Notes: generated by a model not told the origin, from the letters alone. A stretch of DNA of 64,000 nt from Pseudorasbora parva (GCF_024679245.1 NC_090188.1:33350124-33414123), one strand, 5' to 3'. Shown: positions 12,531-25,170, numbered from the stretch's first letter. Numbers and translations: made by a program.

Positions 12531-13096
12531 TCTTTCTCTGCACTTGAGTCCTCGCACCTTGTTTTCTTAAGTTTGAATGTAACAATACTGTTACACATGC
12601 ATTTTAAACTCTCTTTCTCTGCACTTGAGTCCTCGCACCTTGTTTTCTTAAGTTTGTATGTAACAATACTGTTACACATGCATTTTAAACTCTCTTTCTC
12701 TGCACTTGAGTCCTCGCACCTTGTTTTCTTAAGTTTGAATGTAACAATACTGTTACACATGCATTTTAAACTCTCTTTCTCTGCACTTGAGTCCTCGCAC
12801 CTTGTTTTCTTTAGTTTGTACGTAACAATACTGTTACACATGAATTTTAAACCCTCTTTCTCTGCACTTGAGTCCTCGCACCTTGTTTTCTTTAGTTTGT
12901 ACGTAACAATACTGTTACACATGAATTTTAAACCCTCTTTCTCTGCACTTGAGTCCTCGCACCTTGTTTTCTTTAGTTTGTACATAACAATACTGTTACA
13001 CATGAATTTTAAACTCTCTTTCTCTGCACTTGAGTCCTCACACCTTGTTTTCTTTAGTTTGTACGTAACAATACTGTTACACATGAATTTTATTTG
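12531..13096. repeat. Minisatellite, seven 81-bp units
   Basis: The anchor CACTTGAGTCC starts at 12541, 12622, 12703, 12784, 12865, 12946 and 13027, always 81 bp apart. Units differ by a few substitutions, and types cluster: the first three have CTTAAGTTTG and later ones CTTTAGTTTG. Each unit holds the inverted repeat GTAACAatacTGTTAC. Because 81 is a multiple of three and the unit lacks stops in one frame per strand, ORFs of 193 codons (minus) and 183 codons (plus) run through the array. They are by-products of periodicity, with no start context or flanking coding sequence to support a protein. Confidence 0.97.
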
Positions 13097-13610
13097 TGAA
13101 CTTTTATGTTCACTTAAGACATAACCATCTGTTTAAAAGGAGAACTCAGCTCAGTATCACGCATTGTTCAGTACGAGAGGCGGTTTACGGTAGCCTCCAG
13201 TTTGTCTAATGGGTTTTGAAATGTAGCCTACATATAATCTGATGGTCTGTTCATGCATGTAAGGGCTGTAATATCTATCCCTCACACATGTCCTGCAGCT
13301 TGTTGAATCTTGTTGGGGGCATTCTAAAATGCTTAATGTGGAAAAACAGCTTGCTATGGCTTAATGCACTAAAATTGGAGGACCAAATTCATTAAGCACC
13401 TTATTGATGATGACCCATGGCATTGTACTGCACCTCTGTCAGCCCATGATGTTATAAAACTACAGCTCATTAATAACCGTTTTTTGTTTGAGCCATTCCA
13501 TACAATCTGCCTTCATTTTCCCAAGTTTTTTTTGCGTCTTACGCAAGTCATTTTTACTCACACTACATTTTTTGAAAAATATTGGTACTTTTACTTGAGT
13601 ATTATTTTTA

Positions 13611-14011
13611 GAGAAACTGTATGTAAGAAATCTATTTGAATTAATCCTAAAATGGCCCTGATATGTCACTAGACATTAAGAAATCATGTTAATTTCAAAT
13701 ACTGATATCACTGACAACAGCAGTCCGGCCAGGATATTGTCATTTAAAAGTTGTTGTTGCAGCCCTCAACTGCTGTTGATGTTGACATGTTGTGTTTTGG
13801 CCTGAAGCTCCGCCCTCCACCTATCGACCAATCACGAAGTCAGTAGTGTTTGGGCATCCGGGTTGCCCGATCTGCTTTAGTTACCACAGCTACAGCTACA
13901 AACGTTCCTGCTTTACCTTGCAGATTATCTGGCAACCTCGAGTCATGGGGAGGGGGAGAGGGGATAGTGATTGCAGTACCAGTTTTGGCTGCAATCCTAC
14001 ATACACTTCCT
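13611..14011. mobile_element. Non-autonomous TTAA element, uninterrupted copy of 'R1'
   Basis: It runs from GAGAAACTGTATGTAAG to CTACATACACTTCC, with TTAA following at 12-15 of 14001. The ends are inverted repeats of each other, AACTGTATGTAAG against CTACATACACTT. The interior is shared with 34864-39066, including CTCAACTG, GAGTCATGGGGAGG and GAGAGGGGATAGTGATTGC. It serves as the empty-site reference for the insertions that split the second copy. It is non-coding. Confidence 0.8.
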
Positions 14012-14177
14012 TTAAGTACTATTTCCTCTACTGCTTAGAACTCATCTGACCTTGCAATGTCACCATTGAAAAACTGAATATAGGGGTCCTCATCGGCATT
14101 ACTTCCTAGCGCCAGTCTATATTTGAGTATCATAATAAAATAAAATATGTTCCTGTGGCTTCTGACACAAGCTGCAT

Positions 14178-14570
14178 GTAGTCAAGTCAACTTTATTTAT
14201 ATAGCGCTTTTACAATGAAGATTGTTTCAAAACAGCTTCACAGTGTTAAACATGACAATATTGCAAAAAAATGTATTCGGCTGTACAGTCGTTCTGGAGA
14301 AAACGATGATGTTATCAGCTCATTTCAATTTATCATATAGCAACAATGTTGGCAGATCAGTAATATAGTTTATAGAATTAAATCCTCATTAATTAATTTT
14401 ATTTGGATATTTAGTTAAATAACATCGAAACTTTAGTGTCCCCAACTGAGCAAGCCAAGCCAAAGAAAAATTAACCTTGGGAGAAACCAGGCTCAGTCAG
14501 GTTGCCAGTTCTCCTCTGGCCTATTATCAAACAGTGTATTATTATTATTCTGGCAACCTTACAGAACAGA
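14178..14570 (-). repeat. L2 LINE 3' UTR fragment
   Basis: Reverse of the L2 3' UTR seen at 37790-38181. It begins with the tail GTCAAGTCAACTTTATTTAT, ATAGCGCTTTTACAAT, and CAGCTTCACAGTGTT. It continues with GTGTCCCCAACTGAGCAAGC and GGGAGAAACCAGGCTCAG. No coding part remains, as usual for a strongly 5'-truncated copy. Confidence 0.85.
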
Positions 14571-15383
14571 AATCATATTAGAATGTAGAATGATCCCGTT
14601 TACAATAGCCTTCTGTTTGTGTACTGTAGCAGGTTTTGAAATGTACATACAATCTGATGGTTTGTTCATGCATGTAAGGACAGTTAACCACTAATCAGAA
14701 CCATCATATTTTACTTGAACTTCACTATACTTCCTGCGGATATTTTCTCAAAACAAAACGACAACAACAACAACAAAAAATGCTAGATGTATCCAAGTCC
14801 AATTTTTCACATTCCAAAGCTGCGCGTTTTGAGATACAGTAAAATAAATGCCAGACATACATGTACGTGTGCATAGACTGATGCACTGATATTTAAGATT
14901 CCTGATGTTCTTAGAAAATAAAAATAAAAATGTCTATTGTCCTCACCATGACCCTGTTACATTACCCAGTGCCCCCATGACTTCACAACTCACACTATAG
15001 GCTATATAAAGGATTCCCGCTGGCAGTGTGCCCATACGGGAGTGTGAGAGATGAGTCGATTGCTTCCTTTTCTCCTTTCCATCTAAAGTCTGTACGTGCT
15101 TCAGCTACATGTCAGTGGCCTCAAATACCAGCAGCAGAAGATACACATCAGTGCAGCGTCTGTAAGCCTGGAACATGCTGTATCAAACAATTTAAGTTTG
15201 GTTCAGTTGTGATTAAATTAATTATCCACTTTTGTCTGGATATTTATTTTTCTAACATTCATTTAGAGCAATACAAATAGACATAAATTAGACCATTTTT
15301 ATATAAAGCAAGAGCAGAACTTGGCAAAAGAGCATTTAGATTAGAGTGATATTTTCCTCAAAAGTCTCAATTTGATCTGCATT
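14571..15383. other. No recognised feature
   Basis: Includes a short AAC-rich run at about 14758-14780. No ORF or repeat partner was recognised. Confidence 0.4.
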
Positions 15384-15387
15384 TAAA

Positions 15388-16080
15388 GGGTTAGTTTACC
15401 CAAAAAATGAAAAAATCTGTCATTCTGTCAAAATGCTGTTACTTAATTACTTACCCTAATGTCTTCAACACCCGTAAGACCTCCGTTAATCTTCGGGACA
15501 CAAATTAAGATATTTTTGGTGGAATCCGATGGCTCAGACAGGCCTTTGTTGACACCAATGTCATTTCCTCTCTCAAGACCCATAAAAGGCACTAAAGACG
15601 TCGTTACAAAGCCCATCTCACTACAGTGGCTCTACAATAATTTTATGAAGTGACAAGAATAGTTTTTGGTTGCAAAAAAACTAAATATAGTGATATATTA
15701 GTGAATTATATAGTCATTTAATATAGACCAAATTTTCCAGTGTATTGATTCATGATTCAATGATTCATAACAGTTCAAATCTTGGCTTTGAAATCGGCCC
15801 ATCACTATATAAGTCGTTATTTAGTTTTTTGTTATTTAATTCATGTCTCTTCATAAAATTATTGTATAGTCACTGTAGTGAGATGGGCTTTGTAACAATG
15901 TCTTTAATGCCTTTTATGGGTCTTGAGAGAGGAAATGTTTGTGTCAATGAAGGCCTTTCTGAGCCATCGGATTTCAACAAAAATATCTTCATTTATTTTC
16001 TGAAGATGAGGTCTTGCGGGTGTCTTACCTCATGGTAAGTAATTACTGACAGAATTTTCTTTTTTGGGTGAACTAACCCT
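15388..16080. mobile_element. Fold-back TTAA element with long arms
   Basis: TTAA occurs at 15384-15387 and 16081-16084. The ends AGGGTTAGTTTACCC and GGGTGAACTAACCCT are inverted. The pairing extends about 270 bp inward: CAGACAGGCCTTTGTTGACA pairs with GTGTCAATGAAGGCCTTTCT, and TCTCAAGACCCATAAAAGG with CCTTTTATGGGTCTTGAGA. A single transcript would fold into one long hairpin. There is no transposase. The superfamily is piggyBac/Kolobok-like from TTAA only. Confidence 0.88.
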
Positions 16081-16129
16081 TTAACGTCCAGTGAAACATC
16101 AGTTTCATAATAATAAATAATTAGACAAG

Positions 16130-16370
16130 TTGCTTTAACGCTTTAATGGGACAAATATTAACTATGACTTTTGCCTCAAAATAAACTCATAATTTACAGC
16201 TTATTAATAGGTGGCGATCAAGTTTTTGTACTGGGTAGGATTAAAGGATGTAGAATAAGGTCATGCAGAATAAGTCATAAATATGTTCTTTCTAAGTACT
16301 AATAAAAAGCCAGTAGTAATAAGCAACTAGTTAAATTAAAACTAAAATAAAGGGTTACCTAAGTTGCAAT
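16130..16370. mobile_element. MITE of the ATGTAGAATAAGGTCATGCA family
   Basis: Contains GGATGTAGAATAAGGTCATG and CAGAATAAGTCATA, ending in AATAAAGGGTTACC. A related copy lies at 43165-43420 (GGATGTAGAATATGGTCATG). The ends are weakly inverted. It is non-coding. Confidence 0.6.
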
Positions 16371-17589
16371 GGCATTGGCATTTTTATAAAATAATAGAAT
16401 AAAACATACTCATCCAATCAGAATTCCGCCAACATCTGTCATCTGACATTGTCATACATGGTGTAACTGACAGTGAAACTCATTTTTGATTGCAGAATGC
16501 AAAAACTGGAGGTGTGCGCATGCAGACATATCCCAGCAGGGGGCGCTTGCATTACTGTCATCAACCATCTTCCCCAGTTAGACCGGCTGCCAAAAGATCC
16601 TACTGTGGTGTTTGTGTAGTGTGTGTTTTTTGTGACTTTTGACTGCATGCCCTTTCCTGTGGTCAGCTTAGTTTAGCATTAAATGCTTCAGCTGTCCAGA
16701 AACAAGACAGAGATTCATCCAGCATGAGTCTGTATTTCTGTGTTAATGAGTATGACAAACTTATTCCGGTGGGAATTTGGTTAAACAAAAATCTTGACAT
16801 TTGTAGAGGGTGTTTGTTCATATTTTAAAGCTTGTCTACAGTCATAGGAGGGACTGAGTCATTAATAGAGCTGTTATGACCAGTCTTGTGTTAGTTTTAA
16901 AGTAGCCTAATTTGGATTTCCAAGTCTAAACAACTCCAACGGTCAAGAAGAGCCAAGCTTTTGGTCCATCAGTGGGCGGTGTTTTCACCTAAAATGACTC
17001 CTAAAGAGTAAAATCATGTTTAAAAAGGGGACTAAACAGTTCAATTTGTTTGTTGCCTTTTCTGACATTTTGTTGTTAAACTTTTTACTCACCAGTTGTA
17101 ATAGTGCACTATACTAAATTAAATGCACCAATTTCAGTGATGTGTCCGAAAAAAGTTGCTTTTCCAATAAGTTAACAAGCTACTTTTGCTTCTGTCCCAA
17201 CCTTTGGGGGTGTATTGCAGTCATCAACATCTAAAAATGTTTTATATGTGAAAAATAGGGGAGAGCGATGAACAACAACTTGTTCACTTGGTTCAAAGTA
17301 TTTATTTTTACCCACATTAATTTCACATGTCTAGTACAATTATGTAGTTCTGTTTCATTAATACAGTGTATACTTTTTTCTTGATTTACCCCGAAAGAAT
17401 GGAAGTTAAATGTGACAACATGCCCCATAGGTGGGGTACATTGTAACATGAGCATATGACAGCTTAAAATGTTATCTTATCTAGTCAAAAATAAATAAAA
17501 TAAAAATATCCAAGACAAAATGTTTTGTGAATGAAGTACAGTTATTACCTTTTTCATATAAAATTCTATTAATAATTAAAAATAAACAA
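16371..17589. other. No recognised feature
   Basis: AT-rich sequence with no repeat partner in the window and no convincing ORF. Confidence 0.4.
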
Positions 17590-18060
17590 ATGTTTGAGTT
17601 TGACAACAAACAGACTGTCTGTCCCGGTCTGGTGTGATGAAGAAGGAGCTGAGCTGTAAGGTGAAGCTTTGAATTTACCGGTCGATCTATGGTCCTACTC
17701 TCATGGTAGTGAGATGTCGAAAAGACAAGATCCCGGGTGGCCGAAATGAAATTTCTGCGCAGGGTGGATGGGCGCTCCTTTAGAGATAGGGTGAGAAGCT
17801 CGGTCATTCGGGAGGAGCTCAGAGTAGAGTCGTTGCTCCTTCAAATAGATGGGAGCCAGCTGAGGTGCTCAACCATCTCTTTTGGATGACTTCTGGATGA
17901 TTTCACCGGGAGTAAACCTCAGGGAAGACCTAGGACATGCTGGATTTTGTCTCCTGGCTGGCCTGGGAACGCCTCGGTTTTCCCCCGGAAGAGCTGGAAG
18001 AAGTGTTTAGGGAAAGGGAAGTCTGGGCGTCTCTACTGTTGCCCCTGTTAGCCGAGCCCT
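17590..18060 (+). pseudogene. Non-LTR retrotransposon ORF2, C-terminal fragment
   Basis: Translation across frames gives a KKELS-like start, then the IYRSMVLLS-like region, RNFISATRD/FLRRVDGR, REELRVESLLL, then SQLR and VSWLAWERLGFPPEELEEVF. This is the recognisable C-terminal tail of a common fish LINE reverse-transcriptase protein. Several frameshifts and an internal deletion near 17900 break it. I think it is RTE/Rex-type, but the clade is uncertain. Upstream RT and endonuclease domains are absent. Confidence 0.65.
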
Positions 18061-18487
18061 TTATTAATAGACAAACTGTGACCAAATTGATTGCTTTAGA
18101 TTTCTTTGTGGCCACCATTTCAATCCTGTGAGTAACGCTGCTCACTGTCACAGAATGCGTCACTCATTGATGATATAAAACACCAGAGTTTTCTTGCATG
18201 CGTCCATTTTAGCGCGCCTCTCACCTATCGTACAGTCTGACATTAATGACAACTTAGATATTACATTGACATGGCTTACATAAGGGACCCTGTTGGTACA
18301 GTCTGACAAGAAACAGTCGTAAAGGACTATTATAAATCCCACAGTGTGTACCCAGCTGTAAGATGGAGTCTGTGAAGTAGTGACCTCAGAACCTGCAAAG
18401 TAAAAATTTAATTTTGCCACAATTTTTTTCTTTATAGTGTTGATATGGCAACTAGTAAATACACAACGTTTCGTCATCCTGGCATGT

Positions 18488-18548
18488 GTGGAAAATGTTA
18501 AACCATGTGTGTTGCAACTTGTAACACACACGGTTTCACATTTTCCAC
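18488..18548. repeat. Isolated 61-bp imperfect palindrome
   Basis: The left arm starts GTGGAAAATGTTAAACCATG and the right arm ends GGTTTCACATTTTCCAC. About 28 of 31 positions pair around a short centre (CAACTTG). The flanks are not repeats known to me. Confidence 0.75.
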
Positions 18549-19077
18549 ATTTTCCACACGCACAAGGTGCGTTAGGTTGTGCCCCGCTCACACTTACAAT
18601 TGATTTAGTCAGTAAAAACATTGGAAATCTTTTCTTTGTACTTTTCTCAGTTACACCACGGATTCTTGAATTTATTGCACTTTACAAAATGCCCCAACTT
18701 TTCTGGAAGTGAGCTTATATATAGTAGTGAGGTTGCTGTTGCAATTACACTGTTGCGACATGCTATGTGCAACTGTGTGTGACCAGGAGGTAGTTGACAA
18801 CAGAAAAGATATATGACATTGTCTTTTATGAAGCAACCACCTCTCTTTCTCTCATTGAAGGAGAGCATATCCTCTTGTTGGAGAGAGGCCTGTTTCCTGC
18901 TGCATGCCAGTGGTTAGACCTTGGCCTACACACCCTCGGATATTTTTGTCTCTCCCTCACTCTGCTCCTCTCCAGCCTCACACACAAAAGACAGAGAGAA
19001 GAAACAGCAAGATCATTGAGACACAAGACACAAAGTCATGTTCGAGGGCTGCATGATATTCTTCTGTGTAACTCAAA

Positions 19078-19854
19078 TGCTGCGTCCCAATTCGCCTACT
19101 TATACTACGTCCTAAAAGTATGTACTCTTTTTGTGAAGAAAAAGTATATACTTTTGAGTGTGTAGCAGAAAAGTATGCAAGCTTCGGGACATACTACTTC
19201 GCCATCTTTAACAGACTCTGCCGCTTAGTTACGTGCATCCCGTCACCGTTTAACTGCCCTGTCAATCATCGTCAGATTCGTCACAGTTCAAATCCTCCAC
19301 ATGCAGATTAATCTCCTACCGTATCGAAGAGAAATGTAGCCGCTCGTTGATCTGCCATTTGTGGGTCTTTAATGCAGAGACTCTCCTCATGTGTTTGCAG
19401 TTTAAATATAATGATGCATTTAAAAGTTAATGTCCAAACATGTCATTACAAAAGTTCACAATGCTGCTGCATGTGAAATATAATGCGGACAACACTGAAT
19501 AAAAATATAAAAATATATTTTTGTCAGGTTAAATATTGATAGTTGGTCACTCAAACCCCTTTATCTAAACTTCTCTACTTAACCGCCGGACTCGCATCCG
19601 CCATGTTTGTAGTTTTTAGCGCTTTTTATCCGCGTTTTTTAGTTCTAATCGAATCCCCATACGACCTCGCAGTGGGTTGTGGGCAATATCAGCCGTTAGA
19701 GTGCCCATCGATTCATACTTCGCATTCGGACTGAAAATAGTAAACCATCCGGGTACCTTTGGAATACTCTTTTCAACATACTACGATTTGGGACATACTA
19801 ATTCTATTTTTGAATACTATTTAGGATGGATAGTATGCGAATTGGGACGCAGGG
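19078..19854 (-). mobile_element. 777-bp non-autonomous DNA element, copy 1
   Basis: Ends TGCTGCGTCCCAATTCGC and GCGAATTGGGACGCAGGG are inverted repeats. AAA flanks on both sides (19075-19077 and 19855-19857) give a 3-bp duplication. Copy 2 at 35790-36571 is in the opposite orientation and has a TCA duplication, so the 3-bp rule holds in two independent insertions. Shared interior words include GTTACGTGCATCCCGTCACC-type sequence and TGATTGACAGGGCGG (reverse). No transposase is present. Superfamily unassigned. Confidence 0.85.
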
Positions 19855-20009
19855 AAAGACTTTTTTAGAGACTGAGCTTTCAGTCTTGGTCGATACAAAA
19901 GTAGTCTTCGTTTACACATGGCAGAATGTTATTATTTTTTGTGAGTAAAAGCATCCAATAACCAAGGGGTTAACAATATAAAATGAATGGTTTATTAATT
20001 TAAGTAGTA

Positions 20010-20291
20010 ATCACTAGGCAGTGCTGGGCAGATTACTTAGGTATTGTAATCAGTTACTGAAGTGTGCAATTTGGGACAGGGCCTATGTGGACTACCTACC
20101 TGTCTCCAATGATATTATCCTGCATCTGTTCCCTTTCTTTGATTCCTGTGTGCATCTCACCTGTCAGCGAGGTGTGTGCCTCAGCCATCCATGTGTCCAG
20201 CAATCGATGATTCCTTGCATCTGTTGGAAAGGACATTTCATTTATTATCCCTGCCTCTTTTTCTCTGTCAACTCCTTCTTCTATCTCTGAG
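20010..20291. other. Mostly unassigned, short repeat end
   Basis: GCAGTGCTGGGCAGATTACT, GTAATCAGTTACTG at 20021-20060 resembles the end of a common fish DNA repeat, but no second end is seen. Confidence 0.35.
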
Positions 20292-21649
<1,358 letters not shown>

Positions 21650-21770
21650 CCATCTCCATTCATCGACCATATCATTGATCTGCTCACTTGTTTTCTGCCA
21701 TTACACTCAGTGTTGTCAATAAAAGACCCATTCCTCTGTTTCCGAGTAAGTGTTCCATGACAGAAGACTG
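21650..21770 (+). repeat. Repeat fragment with AATAAA and TTTCCGAGT
   Basis: CTCACTTGTTTTCTGCC, AGTGTTGTCAATAAAAGACC and TTTCCGAGTAAGTGTTCCA match 27650-27745. The polyadenylation-like AATAAA near the end suggests the U5 end of an LTR, but no internal region or partner end was seen. Confidence 0.5.
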
Positions 21771-21806
21771 GACTTTAAAAGACAGAGAGCAATATGAGCG
21801 ATGAGC

Positions 21807-21810
<4 letters not shown>

Positions 21811-21891
<81 letters not shown>
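21811..21891. repeat. (CT)n microsatellite
   Basis: About 40 uninterrupted CT units. Confidence 0.97.
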
Positions 21892-21894
<3 letters not shown>

Positions 21895-21978
21895 ATGGCC
21901 ATCCCCTTTGCCAAATATGCTGAGATGTTCTTGAAGCTGGCCTCCTCCGTCTATTTGGAGGATGATCTACTAATGATC

Positions 21979-24258
21979 TAGCCTGACAAGCCAGACCCAC
22001 ATCAAGATGTTTGGTCTGGAAACTCATCATTGACAGGGCTCAATTCGAGGGGCGGGATGAACGTTTGTCTTTCACACTCCCTCTGCACGCAATAGGACAG
22101 TGCAACAACCAGAGGTGTCAAAAGTACTCGCATACATTACTCAAGTGGAAGTATAGATACTAGGGTTTAAAAATACTTCTGTAGAAGTTGAAGTATCAAC
22201 TCAAGCTTTTTACTTAAGTAAAAGTGTAAAAGTACTGGTTTTCAAAACTACTTAAAGTATAAAAGTAAAAGTAATGTAAGGAAAAAAATGCTATTAAAGA
22301 CAAAAGCTTAGGCCACACCACAGGGGCCTATAGTGCTCTACCCCACCTCCTCAAAAAACTTTTTTCTAAAGGCCATAATGACTATAATGTTATATTAAAA
22401 TGTTAATGTTGAAAAAATTTGGGATGCACTGGCTACCTGTTTCAGCCGCATATATACCCATTGAAAATTAATGCATTTTAGTACAATGGAAATATACCAT
22501 TATGTGTACTGCTGAGCATTAACATGTTTCCTGAAGCGGAAGATATGATGACTAGTTGCCTATAAGTAATGAATAACCTTTATCGGGATGTAAATGTAGG
22601 CTACATGTGTGATCAGTGTTGCCAGATTGAGTCGACGCTTTAGAGCCCTACGGGCCCTGACTTTTTTTACACCCCTAACCTCATACCCACTGTCAGCCGC
22701 TGACTGCTTGGTTGTCACTTTAAAAAAAATTAACAAACAAACAAATTATCCCAAAAAAAATCTAAATTAACTTTAATAAAGAAACTAAACGAAATATAAC
22801 TACTTGGACATTACAAATAAAGCTGAACTATTTTAATGACTGCAGGAGTGTGTCATAAGAAAGATTGTGCAGGGCCTGTGCAGGGCTCAAAAGTCACCAA
22901 AACTGCCAAAATAATGTGATGATATTTTATTGAAGAAGCCACTTTAAGTGCAAACAGTGCCCAATATAAGAGATCGGAAAAAGCACATAATTAACAGGCA
23001 TTTCACACGTTAAAACACACCACACCCAAAATGTGTAATTCATTGATACTGTACAATAATCCGCCGACAAAAAAATAACAACAATGCGCTTAGCTTTACT
23101 CTGACAAAACTACAGTAGGCCTACCCTTGTGAAGTTCATAGGACATGCACTTAGTCCAGTCAAAACTGATTCATCATTGATTCAAACCTCTTTCAGCAGC
23201 TGTTGGGGTTGCTAGTTGCAGATGTCCTGAGTGTGTATATTATGACAGGAATCATGATTATACTTATAAAGAGTCTTCGAGTCACAGTGTAATCCAAGTT
23301 TGAGAGTTTGTTCACTCTACCGCTCCTTACTGTAGAAACGGCTTGTGTATATATATACTGTATGTATGCCACTTTAGCATAGCGATCACTTGAATATACA
23401 TCTACAACGAGTTATCGCGCTAAAAACCTGGCTGTCATGAATGAGTGCGTCTGCTGCTGATTGACTGAAAGTGCGTGCTCGTCCGCTGGAACCCGCCCAA
23501 TCTGTCAACACCGTGTGTGATTTGTGCTTTGAGTCATGTGCAGGCTCGATGGATCGCGTAGTAACCAATAGGGTGTTGGAATGGTATATGTTTACACTTC
23601 TCATCCAACCACAATCAAATTCACACTATCAGGATGACGCGATTTATTTGCATAGTTTTTTTAAACAAGATGAAATAAAAGAGGAGTAACGAGGCTATTT
23701 TTAAAAAGTAAGTAGTAGAAAGTACAGATAATTGCGTGAAAATGTAAGGAGTAGAAGTAAAAAGTAGGCAGAAAAATAATTACTCCAGTAAAGTATAGAT
23801 ACCCAAAATTTCTACTTAAGTAAGGTAACGAAGTATTTGTACTTCGTTACTTGACACCTCTGGCAACAACCAACCAGAGCAACGAAGGTGAAGCAGAGCT
23901 AGCTGACAAACTTTCGCCGTATCCGGTCGGCAAAACTCTGAACACATCTTCCCTTTTTAAGAATGACTTCAGTTCCATTCTTTGTTCTTTTCTCAGAGAA
24001 AAGCTTAACTCCAAGTCTTCCAGAGTCGCGATCAAAGCTGATTCAAAAGGCCGCCATCCAGCTTCTGTGTTTACTAGTAGCATGCAAGCGCAACTCGGCT
24101 GTCATTATGTTAAGCCCCACCCATCGAATCTATACACGATGTGATTGGCCTGACCAGAGTTTGGTTTTTACAGCTCAGATGTGTATTGAGAGTTGCTAGA
24201 CGATACTTGCGGCAGATTATATTTGCTGACGCTAGGGTGCGTCTAGTTTTCTAGGCTA
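21979..24258 (-). mobile_element. 9-bp-duplication element, copy A, split by a hAT
   Basis: Ends TAGCCTGACAAGCC and TCTAGGCTA. Flanks CTAATGATC (left) and CTTATGACC (right) match at 7 of 9. Copies B (29941) and C (48079) have perfect 9-bp duplications. On the minus strand, 23905-24060 reads as an open helicase-like segment: FESALIATLEDLEL, FSLRKEQRMELKSFL, EDVFRVLPTGYGESL. This resembles the Q-motif/Walker A start of RecQ-type helicases with the Walker Lys changed to Glu. No transposase is seen. A 9-bp duplication would suit Mutator-like elements, but that is inference. A hAT interrupts it at 22110-23862. Confidence 0.85.
22110..23862. mobile_element. Non-autonomous hAT element, 1753 bp
   Basis: Terminal inverted repeats CAGAGGTGTCAA and TTGACACCTCTG are flanked by a perfect 8-bp duplication GCAACAAC (22102-22109 and 23863-23870). 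The subterminal regions are full of AAGTA/TACTT words, such as TTACTTAAGTAAAAGTG and ATTTCTACTTAAGTAAGG. Copies B and C of the host repeat show the unoccupied site. The longest ORFs (about 72 codons, 23386-23689) show no transposase features. Confidence 0.93.
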
Positions 24259-24769
24259 CTTATGACCATCTTCCATGAAGGTTCCACATCCTCTCTCTTT
24301 ATCTAAAGAGTCCGCTCGAGAATGCTCTCTAGAGTCTGCACCCATCTGTGAGTCTAAATTCTCCTTCAGTCCTTGATTCCGTAGAAGAGTTTTTCCCAGA
24401 CCAAGAAGGAGAATCGAGAGAGTTCAATCCCGAATCCCCTCCAGAGAATAAAATCCTTGAATCCACTCCAAAAAGTGAGGGAAATTCCAGAGCCTAGCCT
24501 AGACAGTGCTGCATTACACCGGTTTCACACTGTACACGCAGTGCGGTGCGGTGGCAAGACAGAAGCTGAAGTGGGGCTTGTGTATTGCAAAAACATATAT
24601 GAAACCTATTAGAAATAAGAACAATTACATTGTGTCAACTTTTCCGATGTTATTTCTTCTTTGACCTGTCTCGTGCTTTGGTTCATGATGGGCAGCATGT
24701 ATCTGCTGCAAATGCGACTGTGTTCATCTCTGTCCCAAACACATAACATGTTGAATATAGGTACAAACA
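24259..24769. other. No recognised feature
   Basis: Moderate GC, no repeat partner seen. Short purine-rich stretches (24400-24480) only. Confidence 0.4.
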
Positions 24770-25170
24770 TGGCATCAACACATCTTCTTTTATAACAGTC
24801 TGCAAACGTCTGGGGACTGAGGAGAGAAGTTCCTCAAGTTTATGAATAGGAATATTGTTTCATTCTTGTCTGGCTTATACATATAGTTGCTCAACTATCT
24901 TTGGTCTTCTTTGTCGCATCTTCCTCTTTATGATGCGCCAAATGTTTTCTATGGGGCTAAAGATCTGGACTGCAGACTGGCCGTTTCAGTACCCGGATCC
25001 TTCTTCTACGCAGCCATGATGTTGTTATTGATGCAGTATGTGGTCTGGCATTGTCATGTTGGAAAATGCAAGGTCTTCCTTGTAAAAGATTACATCTGGA
25101 TGGGAATATGTTTTGTTCTAGAACTTGGATATACTTATGGAAAGTATATCCAAGTATATCCACATCAATT
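24770..25170 (-). pseudogene. Tc1/mariner transposase fragment
   Basis: The minus-strand frame 24957-25163 reads LLQGRPCIFQHDNARPHTAS, a catalytic-Asp motif, then WLRRRRIRVLKRPVCSPDL, a degenerate SPDLNPIE. It continues out of frame to about 24870 with the NIWRIIKRKMRQRRP-type C-terminus. The first catalytic Asp region is missing, so it is a C-terminal remnant of a different Tc1 lineage from 7500-8760. A 13-bp stem hairpin (25124-25154) lies at its upstream edge. Confidence 0.75.

Noticed and set aside
12531..13096. CRISPR-like array
   Set aside because: Units are contiguous with no unique spacers, and the DNA is eukaryotic.
12503..13124. Two long opposite-strand ORFs (193 and 183 codons) as repeat proteins
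   Set aside because: They exist only because the 81-bp period is divisible by three. No coding flanks, splice sites or known domain.
18160..18621. 153-codon Cys-containing ORF on the minus strand
   Set aside because: Crosses the 61-bp palindrome, Cys spacing fits no domain I know, and no gene context.
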